From: Fimbriimonadaceae bacterium
GTDB taxonomy: Bacteria; Armatimonadota; Fimbriimonadia; Fimbriimonadales; Fimbriimonadaceae
Length of the DNA: 44,539 nucleotides
Direction of reading: 5' to 3'
Assembly: GCA_019694835.1 (NCBI GenBank)
Contig: JAIBBE010000033.1
Span: 1-44,539, forward strand
In this document: positions 15,192-24,782 of the stretch, in pieces
Layout: each line of letters begins with the position of its first letter
How positions within the stretch are numbered: position 1 is the stretch's first letter
Notes under the pieces: model-generated
Database searches by the model: none
What the model was told of the DNA's origin: nothing
What the model saw: only the letters and a program-made list of their open reading frames with translations
Position numbers and translations under genes: made by a program

Positions 15192-17642
15192 ATGATTCAA
15201 ACCCACACCTTCGAGGTTGGGGGGCATACCCTCAGCATCGAGACGGGGCGCGTTGCCAAGCAAGCTGGCGGCGCAGTATTGCTCGGCATGGGCGAAACCG
15301 TCGTTCTCGGCGTCGCCACCATGTCCGAAAACCCTCGCGAGGGCATCGACTTCCTTCCTCTCACCTGCGACTACGAAGAGCGCAAGTACTCGGTCGGAAA
15401 AATCCCCGGCGGCTTCATCAAGCGCGGCGGCCGGCCCTCCGAGAAAGCGGTTCTCACCAGCCGACTGATCGACCGACCGATCCGACCTCTCTTCCCCAAG
15501 GGCCTGCGCAACGATGTCCAAGTCGTCGCCATGCCGTTCGCAGTGGATCAGGAGTGTCCGCCCGACGTGCTGGCCATCTGTGCGGCTGGTGCCGCGCTCG
15601 TCTTGTCCGACATACCGTTTAAGGGCGCCGTCGCGGGCGTTCGGGTCGGACGTATCGACGGCAAGTTCATCCTGTTCCCGTCGATCTCGCAGATCAATGA
15701 GTCCGACCTCGACCTCGTGGTTGCTGGTCACAAGGGCGCGATCTCCATGGTGGAAGCCGGCGCGACCGAAGTGTCCGAAAAGGACATGGTCGCCGCTCTC
15801 AAGTTTGCCCACGACGCCATCAAGGTGATCTGTGCCGAATTCGAGAAGTTCGCCAAGACCGCAGGCAAGAAGAAGCGCGAAACCAAGCTCTTCGTGGTCG
15901 ACGACAAACTCGTCGACACCATTAAGAAGGCAGAAGACAAGCACCTCCGCGCCGCGATCCTCGACCCCAACAAGGCCGTCCGCGAATCCGCTTTGAACGA
16001 CCTCGAGAAGGAACTCATCGAGAAGTACAAGGCGAAGTACGAAGGCGACGCCGAGAAGATCGCTCAACTGCCGGAAGCGGTTGACAAGGCGGTGAAGGAC
16101 ACCGTTCGTGCGATGATTCTAAAGGACGAGAAGCGGCCAGACGGTCGCGGTCTCAAGGACATCCGGAAGCTCGAAGCCAATGTGGGCCTGTTGCCCAAGG
16201 TGCATGGCTCCGGTCTTTTTACTCGAGGCCAGACTCAGGTCATGACGGTGCTGACGCTCGGCATGCCGGGCGATGCCCAAACCATGGACGGCATCGAGGA
16301 AGAGGAGCCGCGACGCTACATGCACTTCTACAACTTCCCGCCGTATTCGGTGGGTGAAGTGCGGCCGATGCGGGGACCCGGACGGCGTGAAATCGGTCAC
16401 GGTGCCCTCGCCGAACGGGCTCTGCGGGCGGTTATTCCGTTCAATGATCCTGACTTCCCCTACACCTGCCTTCTCATCAGCGAGGTCCTGGAGTCCAATG
16501 GCTCGACGTCGATGGCGTCGGTCTGCGGTTCAACGCTGGCGCTGATGGACGCGGGCGTGCCGATCATGGCCCCGGTCGCTGGAATCGCGATGGGCCTCAT
16601 GTCGGACGGAAAGGTCTTCAAGGTCTTGACCGACATTCAGGGCATGGAAGACTTCTGTGGCGACATGGACTTCAAGGTTGCCGGGACGCGAAAGGGCATC
16701 ACCGCTCTCCAGCTTGACACCAAGCTTGACGGGATTCCCGATAAGGTGCTTTCGGACGCTTTGGCACAAGCCAAGGACGCTCGTTTCGCGATCCTCGACG
16801 TGATCGAAGAGGAAATCCCGACGCCAAGAGCCGAGCTGTCTCCGAATGCTCCGCAGGTGACCACGATCCAGATCAATCCGGAGAAGATCGGTGCTCTCAT
16901 TGGCCCCGGCGGTGCCAACATTCGCCGCATTACCGCTGAAACCGGAGCCCAGATCGACATCCAGCAGGATGGTCGCGTGCTGATCGCGGCGACCGATGGG
17001 CACATCGCGAAGGCAGCGATCGATCAGGTGAAGGCTTCGACCGCCAGCGCCGAACTCGGCGCTGAATTCACGGGTAAGGTGACTCGCCTCATGGGTCGGG
17101 GCGCGATGGTCGAGTATCTGCCTGGCAAGGAAGGGCTGGTCCCGACCGAGCATCTGACCACCAAGTCGGTGCGCCGTCCGGACGATGTCGTCAACCTCGG
17201 TGACGAACTGAACGTCAAGGTCTTCGAAATCGACGGTATGGGTCGGATCAACCTCACCGCACTCGGTGTGAAGCAGTCGCTGCCCGGCCTGGAGGACAAC
17301 GAAGGCGCAACGCCTCCTCCGTCACAGGGTGGCGGCGGCGGACGTGATCGTGGCGGCCGAGGCGGTTTCGGACGAGACCGAGGCGGAGATCGGGATCGCG
17401 GTGGACGCGACCGAGACCGCGGCGGCGACCGTGGAGATCGTGGCGGACGTGATCGCGATGATCGCGGCCCACGCGGTGGCGGTGACCGGGATCGCGGCGG
17501 CGACCGTGATCGCGACCGAGCCGTGGTCAGCGATCGGGAGCCGAAGCGGGAATCTGCCCCCGACGTTCCCGACGACTTCCCGAAGCGCTCGAAAGGCGAT
17601 AGCGACGAGAACGTGAACGCCCGCTTCCGACCTCGTCGCTAA
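15192..17642 (+). CDS. pnp: Polyribonucleotide nucleotidyltransferase with Arg/Gly/Asp-rich tail
   Basis: The 816-residue product degrades RNA 3'-5' with phosphate and works as a trimer. It has two RNase PH domains: residues ~1-140 with FLPLTCDYEERKYSVGKIPG, and ~310-540 with RPDGRGLKDIRKLE, MRGPGRREIGHG and SNGSTSMASVCGSTLALMD. A KH domain (~556-612, GALIGPGGANIRRI) and an S1 domain (~622-695, GKVTRLMGRGAMVEYLPGKE) follow. Beyond the usual ~700 residues lies a low-complexity tail (~712-776) made of GRDRGGRGG-like and DRDRGG repeats, then an acidic/basic end. TAGGAGG upstream supports ATG 15192. No rpsO is seen before it, unlike many genomes. Confidence 0.97.
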   Translation: MIQTHTFEVGGHTLSIETGRVAKQAGGAVLLGMGETVVLGVATMSENPREGIDFLPLTCDYEERKYSVGKIPGGFIKRGGRPSEKAVLTSRLIDRPIRPLFPKGLRNDVQVVAMPFAVDQECPPDVLAICAAGAALVLSDIPFKGAVAGVRVGRIDGKFILFPSISQINESDLDLVVAGHKGAISMVEAGATEVSEKDMVAALKFAHDAIKVICAEFEKFAKTAGKKKRETKLFVVDDKLVDTIKKAEDKHLRAAILDPNKAVRESALNDLEKELIEKYKAKYEGDAEKIAQLPEAVDKAVKDTVRAMILKDEKRPDGRGLKDIRKLEANVGLLPKVHGSGLFTRGQTQVMTVLTLGMPGDAQTMDGIEEEEPRRYMHFYNFPPYSVGEVRPMRGPGRREIGHGALAERALRAVIPFNDPDFPYTCLLISEVLESNGSTSMASVCGSTLALMDAGVPIMAPVAGIAMGLMSDGKVFKVLTDIQGMEDFCGDMDFKVAGTRKGITALQLDTKLDGIPDKVLSDALAQAKDARFAILDVIEEEIPTPRAELSPNAPQVTTIQINPEKIGALIGPGGANIRRITAETGAQIDIQQDGRVLIAATDGHIAKAAIDQVKASTASAELGAEFTGKVTRLMGRGAMVEYLPGKEGLVPTEHLTTKSVRRPDDVVNLGDELNVKVFEIDGMGRINLTALGVKQSLPGLEDNEGATPPPSQGGGGGRDRGGRGGFGRDRGGDRDRGGRDRDRGGDRGDRGGRDRDDRGPRGGGDRDRGGDRDRDRAVVSDREPKRESAPDVPDDFPKRSKGDSDENVNARFRPRR

Positions 17643-17660
17643 CCCACGCAGACTGGGTGG

Positions 17661-17686
17661 CCGGGGTGATGAATTGTGCACCCCGG
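17661..17686 (+). terminator. Hairpin after pnp, weak terminator candidate
   Basis: CCGGGGTG (17661-17668) pairs with CACCCCGG (17679-17686) around a ten-base loop, 18 bases after the pnp stop. No T-tract follows, so it may stabilise the 3' end rather than terminate. The rest of the 278-base gap to the next gene shows only the ribosome site GGGAG near 17910. Confidence 0.4.
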
Positions 17687-17920
17687 TTCGGCCAATGTTG
17701 CGCGGATTCTAGTTTTGCACAGGGAGCTTTTTGGCTGTCCGCAGGGTGATAGCCGGGTGGCATGGGACGACAACAGGCAATAGGTTCCAAAGACCTCACG
17801 ACTCAGTCCCGTGCAGGAGTTTGCAGCTCACGGGGTTGGGCGGTAGATCAGTGAAGCCTTGGCCCGGCTGGTGTCCGAGGTGTTCACGCAACCCTGCTAA
17901 GTTCATAATGGGAGCCACCC

Positions 17921-19114
17921 TTGGAGATAGCCCTCGTCCTACTGATTCTGTTAGTGGTCTTCCAGCAAGTTGTTGGTGTCCATGCCTATCGGCCACGATC
18001 GTCAGAAGTTGATCAATTTGCCCTCGCGAAGGTAGATGAGTTAGCGCGACTTCATCGCCGTGTTGCCATTTGCCTCGTCTCCATGTGGTGTCTCGGCGCT
18101 TCTCTCTTCATCTTGGGGGTGCTTGGCCTTTACCTACACTGGTCACCTTTGTTTCGATGGGAACGCATCACGACGCCTATCATTGTTGGCACGATTCTCC
18201 TGGTTGCGGCTGAACTCATTTGCGTCATTCTCGTCGGCATTTCTCAGCACGTCTGGGAAAGACGTTTTGCGCGGCAATTCCCACGATTTGCTCACTGTTC
18301 GACTCCTTTATGGGCGCGATTCGCTGGAATCTACGCCCTGCTCGTCGCCGGCGGACTTGCTTACTTGCTTGCGTTGGTGGTGCCCGGCGAAGTACCTGCT
18401 CCGATCCGTCTGTTTGTCATTGCCTTACCTCCTCTTCTGCTGATCACCCGTGTGACTCCTTACCTGCTTAGGGCCCTTCGGGTCAGGCTGCCGGAGGAAT
18501 CCCCATGGCACGAGCTGGTTGCCGAAACTGCTACAAAGTGCGGAGTCAAGGCCGGGCAGACGTATATGATTCGCTCGCTGATCGCCAATGGTGTCGCGTT
18601 GCCTACTGGTGACGTGATTACGACGACCGCTCTCTTTGAACTGCTCACTCCTCAAGAAGTATCGGCGATCCTCGCTCACGAATACTCGCATCGAATCGAC
18701 CGAGATGCAAACCGAACGACCTTGTTGTATCTGGTCTTGTTCCTGCTACTCTTTCTCAGCGTTCTGATCCCCTTCTTCAGTAACCTCTATGCTCATGTCG
18801 AGGACGGTAGCGTGCTTTGGGTCATCGTCATTCTATTCGCCGGCGTGATCCTCGCAGCTTGGGCATCAAGGATGGCTTTTGCCATTGGTTCACGCTGGCG
18901 AGAATACAAGTGCGACCGATTTGCTGCCGAGAAGGTCGGCGCTATGGAGTTGGCAACTGGACTTGCAAAGCTTCATGCGTTCCTTAATCAGCCGCTCGAA
19001 TGGTCGCCGCTCATCCGCTTTTCAACTACGCATCCTTCACTAAAGGAACGGATCGCGGCTCTCGGTGTCGACCTGGACCAAGTGTTGATTTCAGCGGGAG
19101 TTGCTCGCACTTAG
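17921..19114 (+). CDS. M48-family membrane zinc metalloprotease
   Basis: The 397-residue product has several hydrophobic segments before and after the catalytic zone. The zinc site HEYSH lies at about residues 254-258 (ILAHEYSHRIDRDAN). A third-ligand region, REYKCDRFAAEKVG, lies around 325-338, and TTHPSLKERIAALG follows near the C-terminus, all in the order seen in HtpX/M48 peptidases. It probably degrades or processes membrane or exported proteins. The start is TTG with GGGAG seven bases upstream; an overlapping ATG at 17908 is in another frame. Confidence 0.85.
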   Translation: MEIALVLLILLVVFQQVVGVHAYRPRSSEVDQFALAKVDELARLHRRVAICLVSMWCLGASLFILGVLGLYLHWSPLFRWERITTPIIVGTILLVAAELICVILVGISQHVWERRFARQFPRFAHCSTPLWARFAGIYALLVAGGLAYLLALVVPGEVPAPIRLFVIALPPLLLITRVTPYLLRALRVRLPEESPWHELVAETATKCGVKAGQTYMIRSLIANGVALPTGDVITTTALFELLTPQEVSAILAHEYSHRIDRDANRTTLLYLVLFLLLFLSVLIPFFSNLYAHVEDGSVLWVIVILFAGVILAAWASRMAFAIGSRWREYKCDRFAAEKVGAMELATGLAKLHAFLNQPLEWSPLIRFSTTHPSLKERIAALGVDLDQVLISAGVART

Positions 19115-19283
19115 GCGCTTCTAGGGAGCCGGATCGGCTACTTCGCTAGTCTATCTCACTGATCAAGCCCAGAATCCGTGCCCTCGGAAGACCTGCACGG
19201 GACCAATTTTGGGGTCTTTGCAGGCCGGTCCCGCTTGCCGTCCCATGCCACCCATTCATGCGATTCTGGTGTAGCAGGTACGA

Positions 19284-20690
19284 CTACGAGTGCTGGTAGA
19301 CCGACCAGCCCATGTACTTTCCGAGTGCCTCGCTCACCGCGTCTCCAACCGGGCGCAGAGTCGCCGCGACGTGGTGCTCGAAGCCTTGTTCGCAGGCATA
19401 GCGCAGAAGCTCCTGCAGCCTGGGCACTTTCACCACCCCGAATCCGCCAAACGTGTTGAGGAGGTCGTTCGTGAGTTCACCCTCGCCGACATAGGCGGCA
19501 ACCCGTCCGTTGAGGTCGTCGGTCGAGACGCGGCAATAGGTGAACGCGGACTCCTTCATGCGTCCGACGATCGTCCCGTAGGTGTTCTCCTTGCCGACAC
19601 TTCCGGCGATGATCTCCTGGTAGTCCATCTTCTGCTCGGCGAACGCGCTCGCGGGGAGGTTGGAGCAGTGGAAGACAACCGCTTTGTCGGGGTCTTCGCC
19701 GTAGTTGTTGTTCCAATCGAGGAGCGCGGCGGGCTGGCCTGACGCAAGTTGGAGCGCCATCATGCCAACGACTCCGGCGACATCGGTTTCGCACGCGCTC
19801 GACATCAGGCTGTCCGACATCATGGACATCAGAGTGCATGGCACGACGCCGTAGAACTCCTCCAGCGCCGTCCAGCACTGGATCGCGGTCGCATCGAGTT
19901 GGGCGTCCTTCATCCAGCGGTCGATGGCCGCGCCGAGGCGGGCCATCTTGTCCAGGCTTTCGGAGGGAATGTCTGTGGTTTTGGTGTAGGCGCGGATACG
20001 GTCGAGTTTCGCGGCCACTTCCGGGTCGCCATCAGGATACCGATTGGCCCAGCCGAGGACCTCGCTCAGGTCGAGCGTGTCGACGGTGATGCCGCTGCGT
20101 TCGAGGAGCTTCTCGCTGTAACGAACGGTGTTGAAGGCGGTTGGCCGAGCACCGATGGCCCCGATCCTCGCCCCGCGAAGGCCCTTCACGACCCGGCAAA
20201 TACCATCGAAGGTCGCAAGATCCTGCTTGAATTCATCCGAAGTGGGGTTGGTCGTGTGGCTGCGGGTGAGGCTGTACTTGATCCCGTATTGACGCAGGTT
20301 GTTGCAGACCGACATCTTCCCGCAGAACGAGTCGCGGCGGTCGGCGATGGTCATGCGCTTGGCGTCGTCAGGGAAGGCGTGGATGAGAACGGGGACGTCG
20401 AGACCACTAAAACGAAGGGTGTTTGCCACCGCACGCTCGTCGCCGAAATTTGGCAGGGTGACCACGACGCCGTCGATTTTTTCTCGGTTGGCTTTGAAGA
20501 GGTCACCGCACTTTCGGGCGTCTTGGAGCGTCTCGACCGACCCCGCCGGCGAGGCGTCCTCGGGAAGAACCACCACATCGAACCCTTGATCCTTGAGCAC
20601 CTTCAGCATGGTTTCTCGGCCGGTCTGGCACAGGTGGGTGGGGAAGAATCCGCGGTTGCCGATGATGACGCCGAGCGTAGTCTTGGCCAT
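19284..20690 (-). CDS. L-fucose/L-arabinose isomerase-like protein
   Basis: The 468-residue product has the FucI/AraA-like two-domain flow. It opens LGVIIGNRGFFPTHL. Next come VVVTLPNFGDERAVANTLR, VPVLIHAFPDD, GLRGARIGAIGARPTAFNTV, CWTALEEFYGVVPC and a late LLDWNNNYGEDPDKAVVFHC. The family interconverts aldoses and ketoses with a divalent metal, or acts on related sugars. I cannot assign the sugar. No kinase, aldolase or transporter lies beside it. Confidence 0.83.
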   Translation of the reverse strand: MAKTTLGVIIGNRGFFPTHLCQTGRETMLKVLKDQGFDVVVLPEDASPAGSVETLQDARKCGDLFKANREKIDGVVVTLPNFGDERAVANTLRFSGLDVPVLIHAFPDDAKRMTIADRRDSFCGKMSVCNNLRQYGIKYSLTRSHTTNPTSDEFKQDLATFDGICRVVKGLRGARIGAIGARPTAFNTVRYSEKLLERSGITVDTLDLSEVLGWANRYPDGDPEVAAKLDRIRAYTKTTDIPSESLDKMARLGAAIDRWMKDAQLDATAIQCWTALEEFYGVVPCTLMSMMSDSLMSSACETDVAGVVGMMALQLASGQPAALLDWNNNYGEDPDKAVVFHCSNLPASAFAEQKMDYQEIIAGSVGKENTYGTIVGRMKESAFTYCRVSTDDLNGRVAAYVGEGELTNDLLNTFGGFGVVKVPRLQELLRYACEQGFEHHVAATLRPVGDAVSEALGKYMGWSVYQHS

Positions 20691-20782
20691 GCGGCTAGTT
20701 TAACCGGTCCTATAGGGCTACTGGGCACGGTCCAATGGCACCAATGAGGAAGCGAGACCTATCGCGGGGTCCGCTTTGCGCG

Positions 20783-21199
20783 CTACGGAAGAATGGATCG
20801 GGGTGCACGGTGAGTCTGCGTCCACTCCACGGCAGGCATGTCGGAGCCCCCGAATTCGTACTCGAGGACCCGCCAGGTTTTGCCACTCTTTTTGAGCAAG
20901 GCAAGGGCGGTCTGACCGAAGTAGCCGTCTTTGTAGGCCTGAGCGTACTTCGTTTTTCTCCAGTCGATGTGCTTTCCATTCGTATGGATCGGCTGCGCCA
21001 TCACGAAGGCAAAGCCGGAGGCGACTTTCATATGGTGGACTTCAAATTTGACTTTGAGCTTCAGATCCCGCTCTAACCGAGGCCGAATGGCGTCAAGTAT
21101 GGCCTTGCGTTCGGCAGAACCCGACTTTGGGGTCGTCGCTGTTTGGCTGCTGGCGAAACCCGCAAGGAGTATCAGGGTCAAGGTGAAAACGGACCGCAT
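20783..21199 (-). CDS. Hypothetical exported protein, 138 residues
   Basis: Not recognised. A signal peptide (MRSVFTLTLILLAGFASSQ) precedes a ~115-residue mature part with SAERKAILDAIRPRLERDL, then strands ending in KTWRVLEYEFGGSDMPAVEW. The shape (helix, then antiparallel strands) resembles small NTF2/cystatin-like periplasmic proteins. The frame is open further upstream to 21313, but ATG 21199 begins at the signal peptide. It is divergent from the NTF2-like gene at 21244, with 44 bases between. Confidence 0.65.
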   Translation of the reverse strand: MRSVFTLTLILLAGFASSQTATTPKSGSAERKAILDAIRPRLERDLKLKVKFEVHHMKVASGFAFVMAQPIHTNGKHIDWRKTKYAQAYKDGYFGQTALALLKKSGKTWRVLEYEFGGSDMPAVEWTQTHRAPRSILP

Positions 21200-21243
21200 A
21201 ATGGTCCATGATACGTCATCTTTGAACGCTGTTAGGAGATCGC

Positions 21244-21714
21244 ATGATGACATTGACCACCGCCTTGGCTTGCGCCTTGACCATTCCCGGGCTTGCTCAG
21301 CAGGAAGACCCACAGCTCAGGAGGGAAGTGCAGGCGTTTTACAACAGTTTTGACCGCACCCTGAACGCGGGCAACCATCGCAAGCTGCTCGACTTCTTCG
21401 ATCCAGCCTGGGTGATGGTTGGCGCTGACAACAAGACCGTCACCCTGGCCCAGATGGTGGAGATGGGGAAGAGCATGAAGCCCGGAAATCTGCGCTCCAA
21501 GATCGTCGTGAATTCGGTGCAGGCGAATGGCAACGAGATTTGCGCGTGGATCACGGGCACGATGTCTTTCCGGACCAGCCGGCGCGCGAAGTGGATGACG
21601 ACGACCGAGCGATACGCCGAGACGATCCGACGGACCCCGAATGGACTGAAGTTCGTCTATGCGCAGGCGCTCCCGAACCTCGGTCAGTGGGGGTGGGCGA
21701 AGCCTGGCGGCTAA
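21244..21714 (+). CDS. Exported NTF2-like (SnoaL/DUF4440-type) protein
   Basis: The 156-residue product has a short signal peptide (MMTLTTALACALTIPGLAQQ). An NTF2-like fold pattern follows: REVQAFYNSFDRTLNAGNHR, LLDFFDPAWVMVGADNKTVT, MSFRTSRRAKWMTTTERYAE and a final NGLKFVYAQALP strand. Such domains are ligand-binding or enzymatic; no specific role is visible. AGGAG lies five bases before ATG 21244 and eight before ATG 21247, so either may be used. Confidence 0.7.
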   Translation: MMTLTTALACALTIPGLAQQEDPQLRREVQAFYNSFDRTLNAGNHRKLLDFFDPAWVMVGADNKTVTLAQMVEMGKSMKPGNLRSKIVVNSVQANGNEICAWITGTMSFRTSRRAKWMTTTERYAETIRRTPNGLKFVYAQALPNLGQWGWAKPGG

Positions 21715-21811
21715 AGATGGTCGAACCGCTTTGACGTTATCCAGGACGGCCGGGGCCCGTGAGGCTCACTGCTCCAAAGCATGAACCGTGTTGTGCGCAC
21801 CAAAATGGTGC

Positions 21812-22888
21812 ATGCCTTCTCGCATCGGGATCATCGGCTGCGGCAATATCGCGCCTATCTACATCCTCAACCTCCAGAAGTACCCCGGCACCGATGTGGT
21901 CGCACTCGCCGATTTGGATCGTGCACGCGCGGAAGAGCGGGCGAAGGAGTATGGGGTGCCAAGGGTGCTTGGCGTCGAAGAACTCCTGGCGGATCAGGAC
22001 GTGGATATCGTGCTCAACCTGACGATTCCGAACGCCCACGCCGAAGTCGCCATGATGGCGCTTCGGGCTGGCAAGCACGTTTACAACGAAAAGCCGCTGG
22101 CGATCGAACGGGCCGACGGAGTCGCATTGCTCGCGCTGGCGGCCGAACGAGGGCTGCGGGTGGGGTGTGCGCCGGACACATTCTTGGGCGGGAGCCATCA
22201 GACTTGCCGCGAGTTGATCGACGCGCGCGCGATCGGTGACCCGGTAGCCGGCCAGGCGTTCATGCTTTGCCACGGCCACGAGAGCTGGCACCCGTCTCCC
22301 GAGTTCTATTACGCGAAGGGCGGGGGACCGATGTTCGACATGGGGCCCTATTATTTGACGGCCCTCGTGAACCTTCTCGGACCCGTTCGCCGGGTCACGG
22401 GCTCTGCGCGGATTACATTTCCGACGCGAACGATCACGAGTCAGCCGAAGGCTGGCACAGTTGTTTCGGTCGAGACGCCAACCCATGTGGGCGGGGTGCT
22501 GGACTTTGCCGATGGCGCCATCGTCCAGATTACGACCAGCTTCGATGTTTGGCGTCATTCCATGCCGCACATCGAAATCTATGGATCCGAAGGCAGTCTT
22601 TCAGTTCCAGACCCGAATGGCTTTGGCGGCGATGTGCGCGTATCTAGACAGGGCGGTGATTGGCAAGACGTCGAGGTTGTCCGCGATTACCGGGAGAACA
22701 GCCGTGGCCTCGGCGTTCTGGACATGGCCTTGGCCATTCAGGAGGGTCGCCCTCATCGGGCCAGCGGCGCGCTGGCGTTTCACGTGCTGGATGTCATGCA
22801 CGCCTTGCTCGAGGCTTCGGAGACGGGCAGGCACATTGAATTTAGTAGCGGGATTTCGCGGCCGGAGCCCATGCCCACGGGAGATTAG
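21812..22888 (+). CDS. Gfo/Idh/MocA-family oxidoreductase
   Basis: The 358-residue product has an N-terminal Rossmann domain with [14 protein letters not shown] and [20 protein letters not shown]. The EKPLAIE motif with the catalytic-type Lys follows in [17 protein letters not shown]. The C-terminal half carries [20 protein letters not shown], the usual H/D-x-x-x-H-like active-site zone in altered form. It should oxidise a sugar or inositol derivative with NAD(P). ATG 21812 is preferred to GTG 21788 because the Rossmann fold begins four residues later. Confidence 0.88.
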   Translation: MPSRIGIIGCGNIAPIYILNLQKYPGTDVVALADLDRARAEERAKEYGVPRVLGVEELLADQDVDIVLNLTIPNAHAEVAMMALRAGKHVYNEKPLAIERADGVALLALAAERGLRVGCAPDTFLGGSHQTCRELIDARAIGDPVAGQAFMLCHGHESWHPSPEFYYAKGGGPMFDMGPYYLTALVNLLGPVRRVTGSARITFPTRTITSQPKAGTVVSVETPTHVGGVLDFADGAIVQITTSFDVWRHSMPHIEIYGSEGSLSVPDPNGFGGDVRVSRQGGDWQDVEVVRDYRENSRGLGVLDMALAIQEGRPHRASGALAFHVLDVMHALLEASETGRHIEFSSGISRPEPMPTGD

Positions 22889-22957
22889 GTCGAATATGTC
22901 CTATCGGTCCAAGAACGAGCGGAATCGCCGTAACTTTTCCACCCTGCCCGTGCGTCA

Positions 22958-22966
22958 TGCTAGAAT
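22958..22966 (+). promoter_or_regulatory. Possible extended -10 promoter before the small membrane protein
   Basis: TG-C-TAGAAT, 24 bases before GTG 22990, is a near-consensus -10 with TGn extension. A convincing -35 is not seen. Confidence 0.45.
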
Positions 22967-22989
22967 AGGTCCTTAGTTCGGAGACAAAT

Positions 22990-23331
22990 GTGAAGAGTCA
23001 AAACGACATGATCATTTCGGCGGTCGCCATCGTGCTCGCCCTCATCTTCCTTGCGGTGTTCTACTTCACCAAGGCAACGCCCGTTCAGCCACCCAAGCCG
23101 GAGGCCGTGATTACCACGAAGCCGAGCTTCCAGGCAGGTGCGGTCGTCATGGCCGACAAACTGCCGGGTGGAGATGCGAATCAGGCCGGTGGCGGAGGCG
23201 GCGGCGGACGATCGGTGGGCGCACCCAGCGCTCCTGGCGGACGGGCAATGGGCCCGGCAGCCTCTGGACCTCCCACCTCGGGCAGCAGCCAGTTTACGGT
23301 CGGCGTCGGCGGCGCAGCAGGCGGACGCTAG
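22990..23331 (+). CDS. Small single-pass membrane protein with Gly/Pro-rich tail
   Basis: The 113-residue product has one membrane helix near the N-terminus (MIISAVAIVLALIFLAVFYF). A Pro-rich linker (PVQPPKPEA) and a Gly/Ala/Pro low-complexity tail with GGGGGGGRS follow. Family not recognised. GTG start with GGAG about seven bases upstream. It lies just before remA-mreB on the same strand, so a link to envelope growth is possible but unproven. Confidence 0.6.
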   Translation: MKSQNDMIISAVAIVLALIFLAVFYFTKATPVQPPKPEAVITTKPSFQAGAVVMADKLPGGDANQAGGGGGGGRSVGAPSAPGGRAMGPAASGPPTSGSSQFTVGVGGAAGGR

Positions 23332-23358
23332 TCCTCGCACCCAAGGGCGGAATCCAAG

Positions 23359-23367
23359 TGTCAGAAT
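23359..23367 (+). promoter_or_regulatory. Possible extended -10 promoter for remA-mreB
   Basis: TG-T-CAGAAT followed by AGG closely resembles the element at 22958 (TG-C-TAGAATAGG). It is 62 bases before remA. Confidence 0.35.
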
Positions 23368-23429
23368 AGGGACAACGGGTTCCGCCCGTTTCCATGTCTC
23401 CGACTTGATTCAACTTTGGACCTTTTTCG

Positions 23430-23696
23430 ATGCCTACTCCGCCCGTCCTGAACGTTGGCTTTTACAACTATGTGCTGACGGACAAAATCGTTGCCCTCGT
23501 GAGCAGCGAGTCGGCCCCCATGCGCCGACTTATTCAGACCCTTCGCAAGACGGGCAACCTCATTGACGCCACCCAGGGACGCCGAACCAAGGCGGTCATT
23601 TTCACGACCGGTGAAGCCGTAATCCTGTCCGCGATCAGCCAGGAGACGCTTGCCAAGCGACTGAGCACCGGAGAGTTGGTTGGCGATGAGGAGTAG
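23430..23696 (+). CDS. remA: RemA/DUF370-family DNA-binding regulator
   Basis: The 88-residue product matches the DUF370/RemA family: LNVGFYNYVLTDKIVALVSS, SAPMRRLIQTLRKTGNLIDA, then GRRTKAVIFTTGEAVILSAI. In Bacillus RemA binds DNA to activate matrix genes; the family is widespread beyond that. Length is normal. It is followed by mreB after 15 bases, and the AGGAG serving mreB straddles its stop codon, so they form an operon. Confidence 0.88.
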   Translation: MPTPPVLNVGFYNYVLTDKIVALVSSESAPMRRLIQTLRKTGNLIDATQGRRTKAVIFTTGEAVILSAISQETLAKRLSTGELVGDEE

Positions 23697-23711
23697 GAGC
23701 GTCGACGCCTC

Positions 23712-24782
23712 GTGATGCGCAACAACGGTCGTTCCAACTTCTTTTGGAGAACGTTTGGAAGTCGATTCACCCGCAACATCGGGATCGATCTGGGCACAGC
23801 CAACACGTTGGTCCACGTCGCGGGTCGAGGCATCATCCTGCGAGAGCCAAGTGTCGTTGCCGTCAACAAGGACACGAACGAAGTACTTGCCGCTGGCGAA
23901 GAGGCCAAGCGCATGCTCGGGCGGACTCCCGCGAACATCGTGGCAGTGAGACCGCTGAAGGATGGCGTCATTGCCGACTATGAGCATACAGAGCGCATGC
24001 TGCGCGACTTCATCCGAAAGTCGGCTCGACGGACCTCGCTCTTCCAGACTGTCGTGGTCGGAATTCCCAGCGGTGTGACGGAGGTCGAGCGCTTGGCCGT
24101 CGTGGAAGCCGCTCGGAAGGCGGGCGCGACGAAGGCCTATGTCATCGAGGAGCCGATGGCGGCTGCGATTGGGGCCGGATTGCCGATCGACGAGCCGATT
24201 GGCTCCATGATCGTGGATATTGGCGGGGGTACGACCGAGGTCGCCGTCATTTCGTTGGCCGGCATCGTCCACTCTCGCTCGATCCGAATCGCGGGCGATG
24301 AGATCGACGAGGCGATCATGGCGTTCGTTCGTCGTGCTTACAATCTGCAAATCGGGGAGCGTACCGCCGAGCAGATCAAGATCGACATTGGGAGTGCCTA
24401 TCCCCTTGAGCGCGAGCTCTCGATGACGATTCGGGGCATCGACTCGGTCGCGGGGTTGCCACGAAGCGCGGATATCTCCAGCGAGGAGATTCGCATGGCG
24501 ATTGCCGAACCCCTCAGCGCCATCGTAGAAGCGGTCAAGTTAACCCTCGAAGCCACCCCGCCCGAACTCGCGGCGGACGCGATGCACAATGGCATCATGC
24601 TCGCGGGCGGAGGCGCGCTCCTGCCGGGTATCGATCGGCTGATCTCGGAGGAAACGGGCATGCCAGTGCTGATCGCCCACGATCCGCTCTCCTGTGTGGT
24701 TATCGGAACCGGTCGCATGCTTGAAGCGATGGACGAGAATCCGAATATTCGCCGGATGCTCGAACGCTCATCGCGCCGCTAG
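23712..24782 (+). CDS. mreB: Rod-shape-determining actin homologue MreB
   Basis: The 356-residue product is a bacterial actin with all phosphate and nucleotide motifs: [64 protein letters not shown] and [16 protein letters not shown]. It forms membrane-associated filaments that direct lateral wall synthesis. GTG 23712 or ATG 23715 could start it, behind AGGAG at 23695. mreC/mreD do not follow; the 3' end instead overlaps the convergent MTAP-like gene by 15 bases. Confidence 0.96.
   Translation: MMRNNGRSNFFWRTFGSRFTRNIGIDLGTANTLVHVAGRGIILREPSVVAVNKDTNEVLAAGEEAKRMLGRTPANIVAVRPLKDGVIADYEHTERMLRDFIRKSARRTSLFQTVVVGIPSGVTEVERLAVVEAARKAGATKAYVIEEPMAAAIGAGLPIDEPIGSMIVDIGGGTTEVAVISLAGIVHSRSIRIAGDEIDEAIMAFVRRAYNLQIGERTAEQIKIDIGSAYPLERELSMTIRGIDSVAGLPRSADISSEEIRMAIAEPLSAIVEAVKLTLEATPPELAADAMHNGIMLAGGGALLPGIDRLISEETGMPVLIAHDPLSCVVIGTGRMLEAMDENPNIRRMLERSSRR

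Noticed and set aside
14802..16067. 421-codon minus-strand frame
   Set aside because: It is a shadow of pnp and of the 3' end of the four-helix-bundle gene; the translated sequence shows no family features.
19749..20747. 332-codon plus-strand frame
   Set aside because: Antisense to the fucose-isomerase-like gene, which has clear family features.
23361..24350. 329-codon minus-strand frame
   Set aside because: Antisense to remA and mreB.
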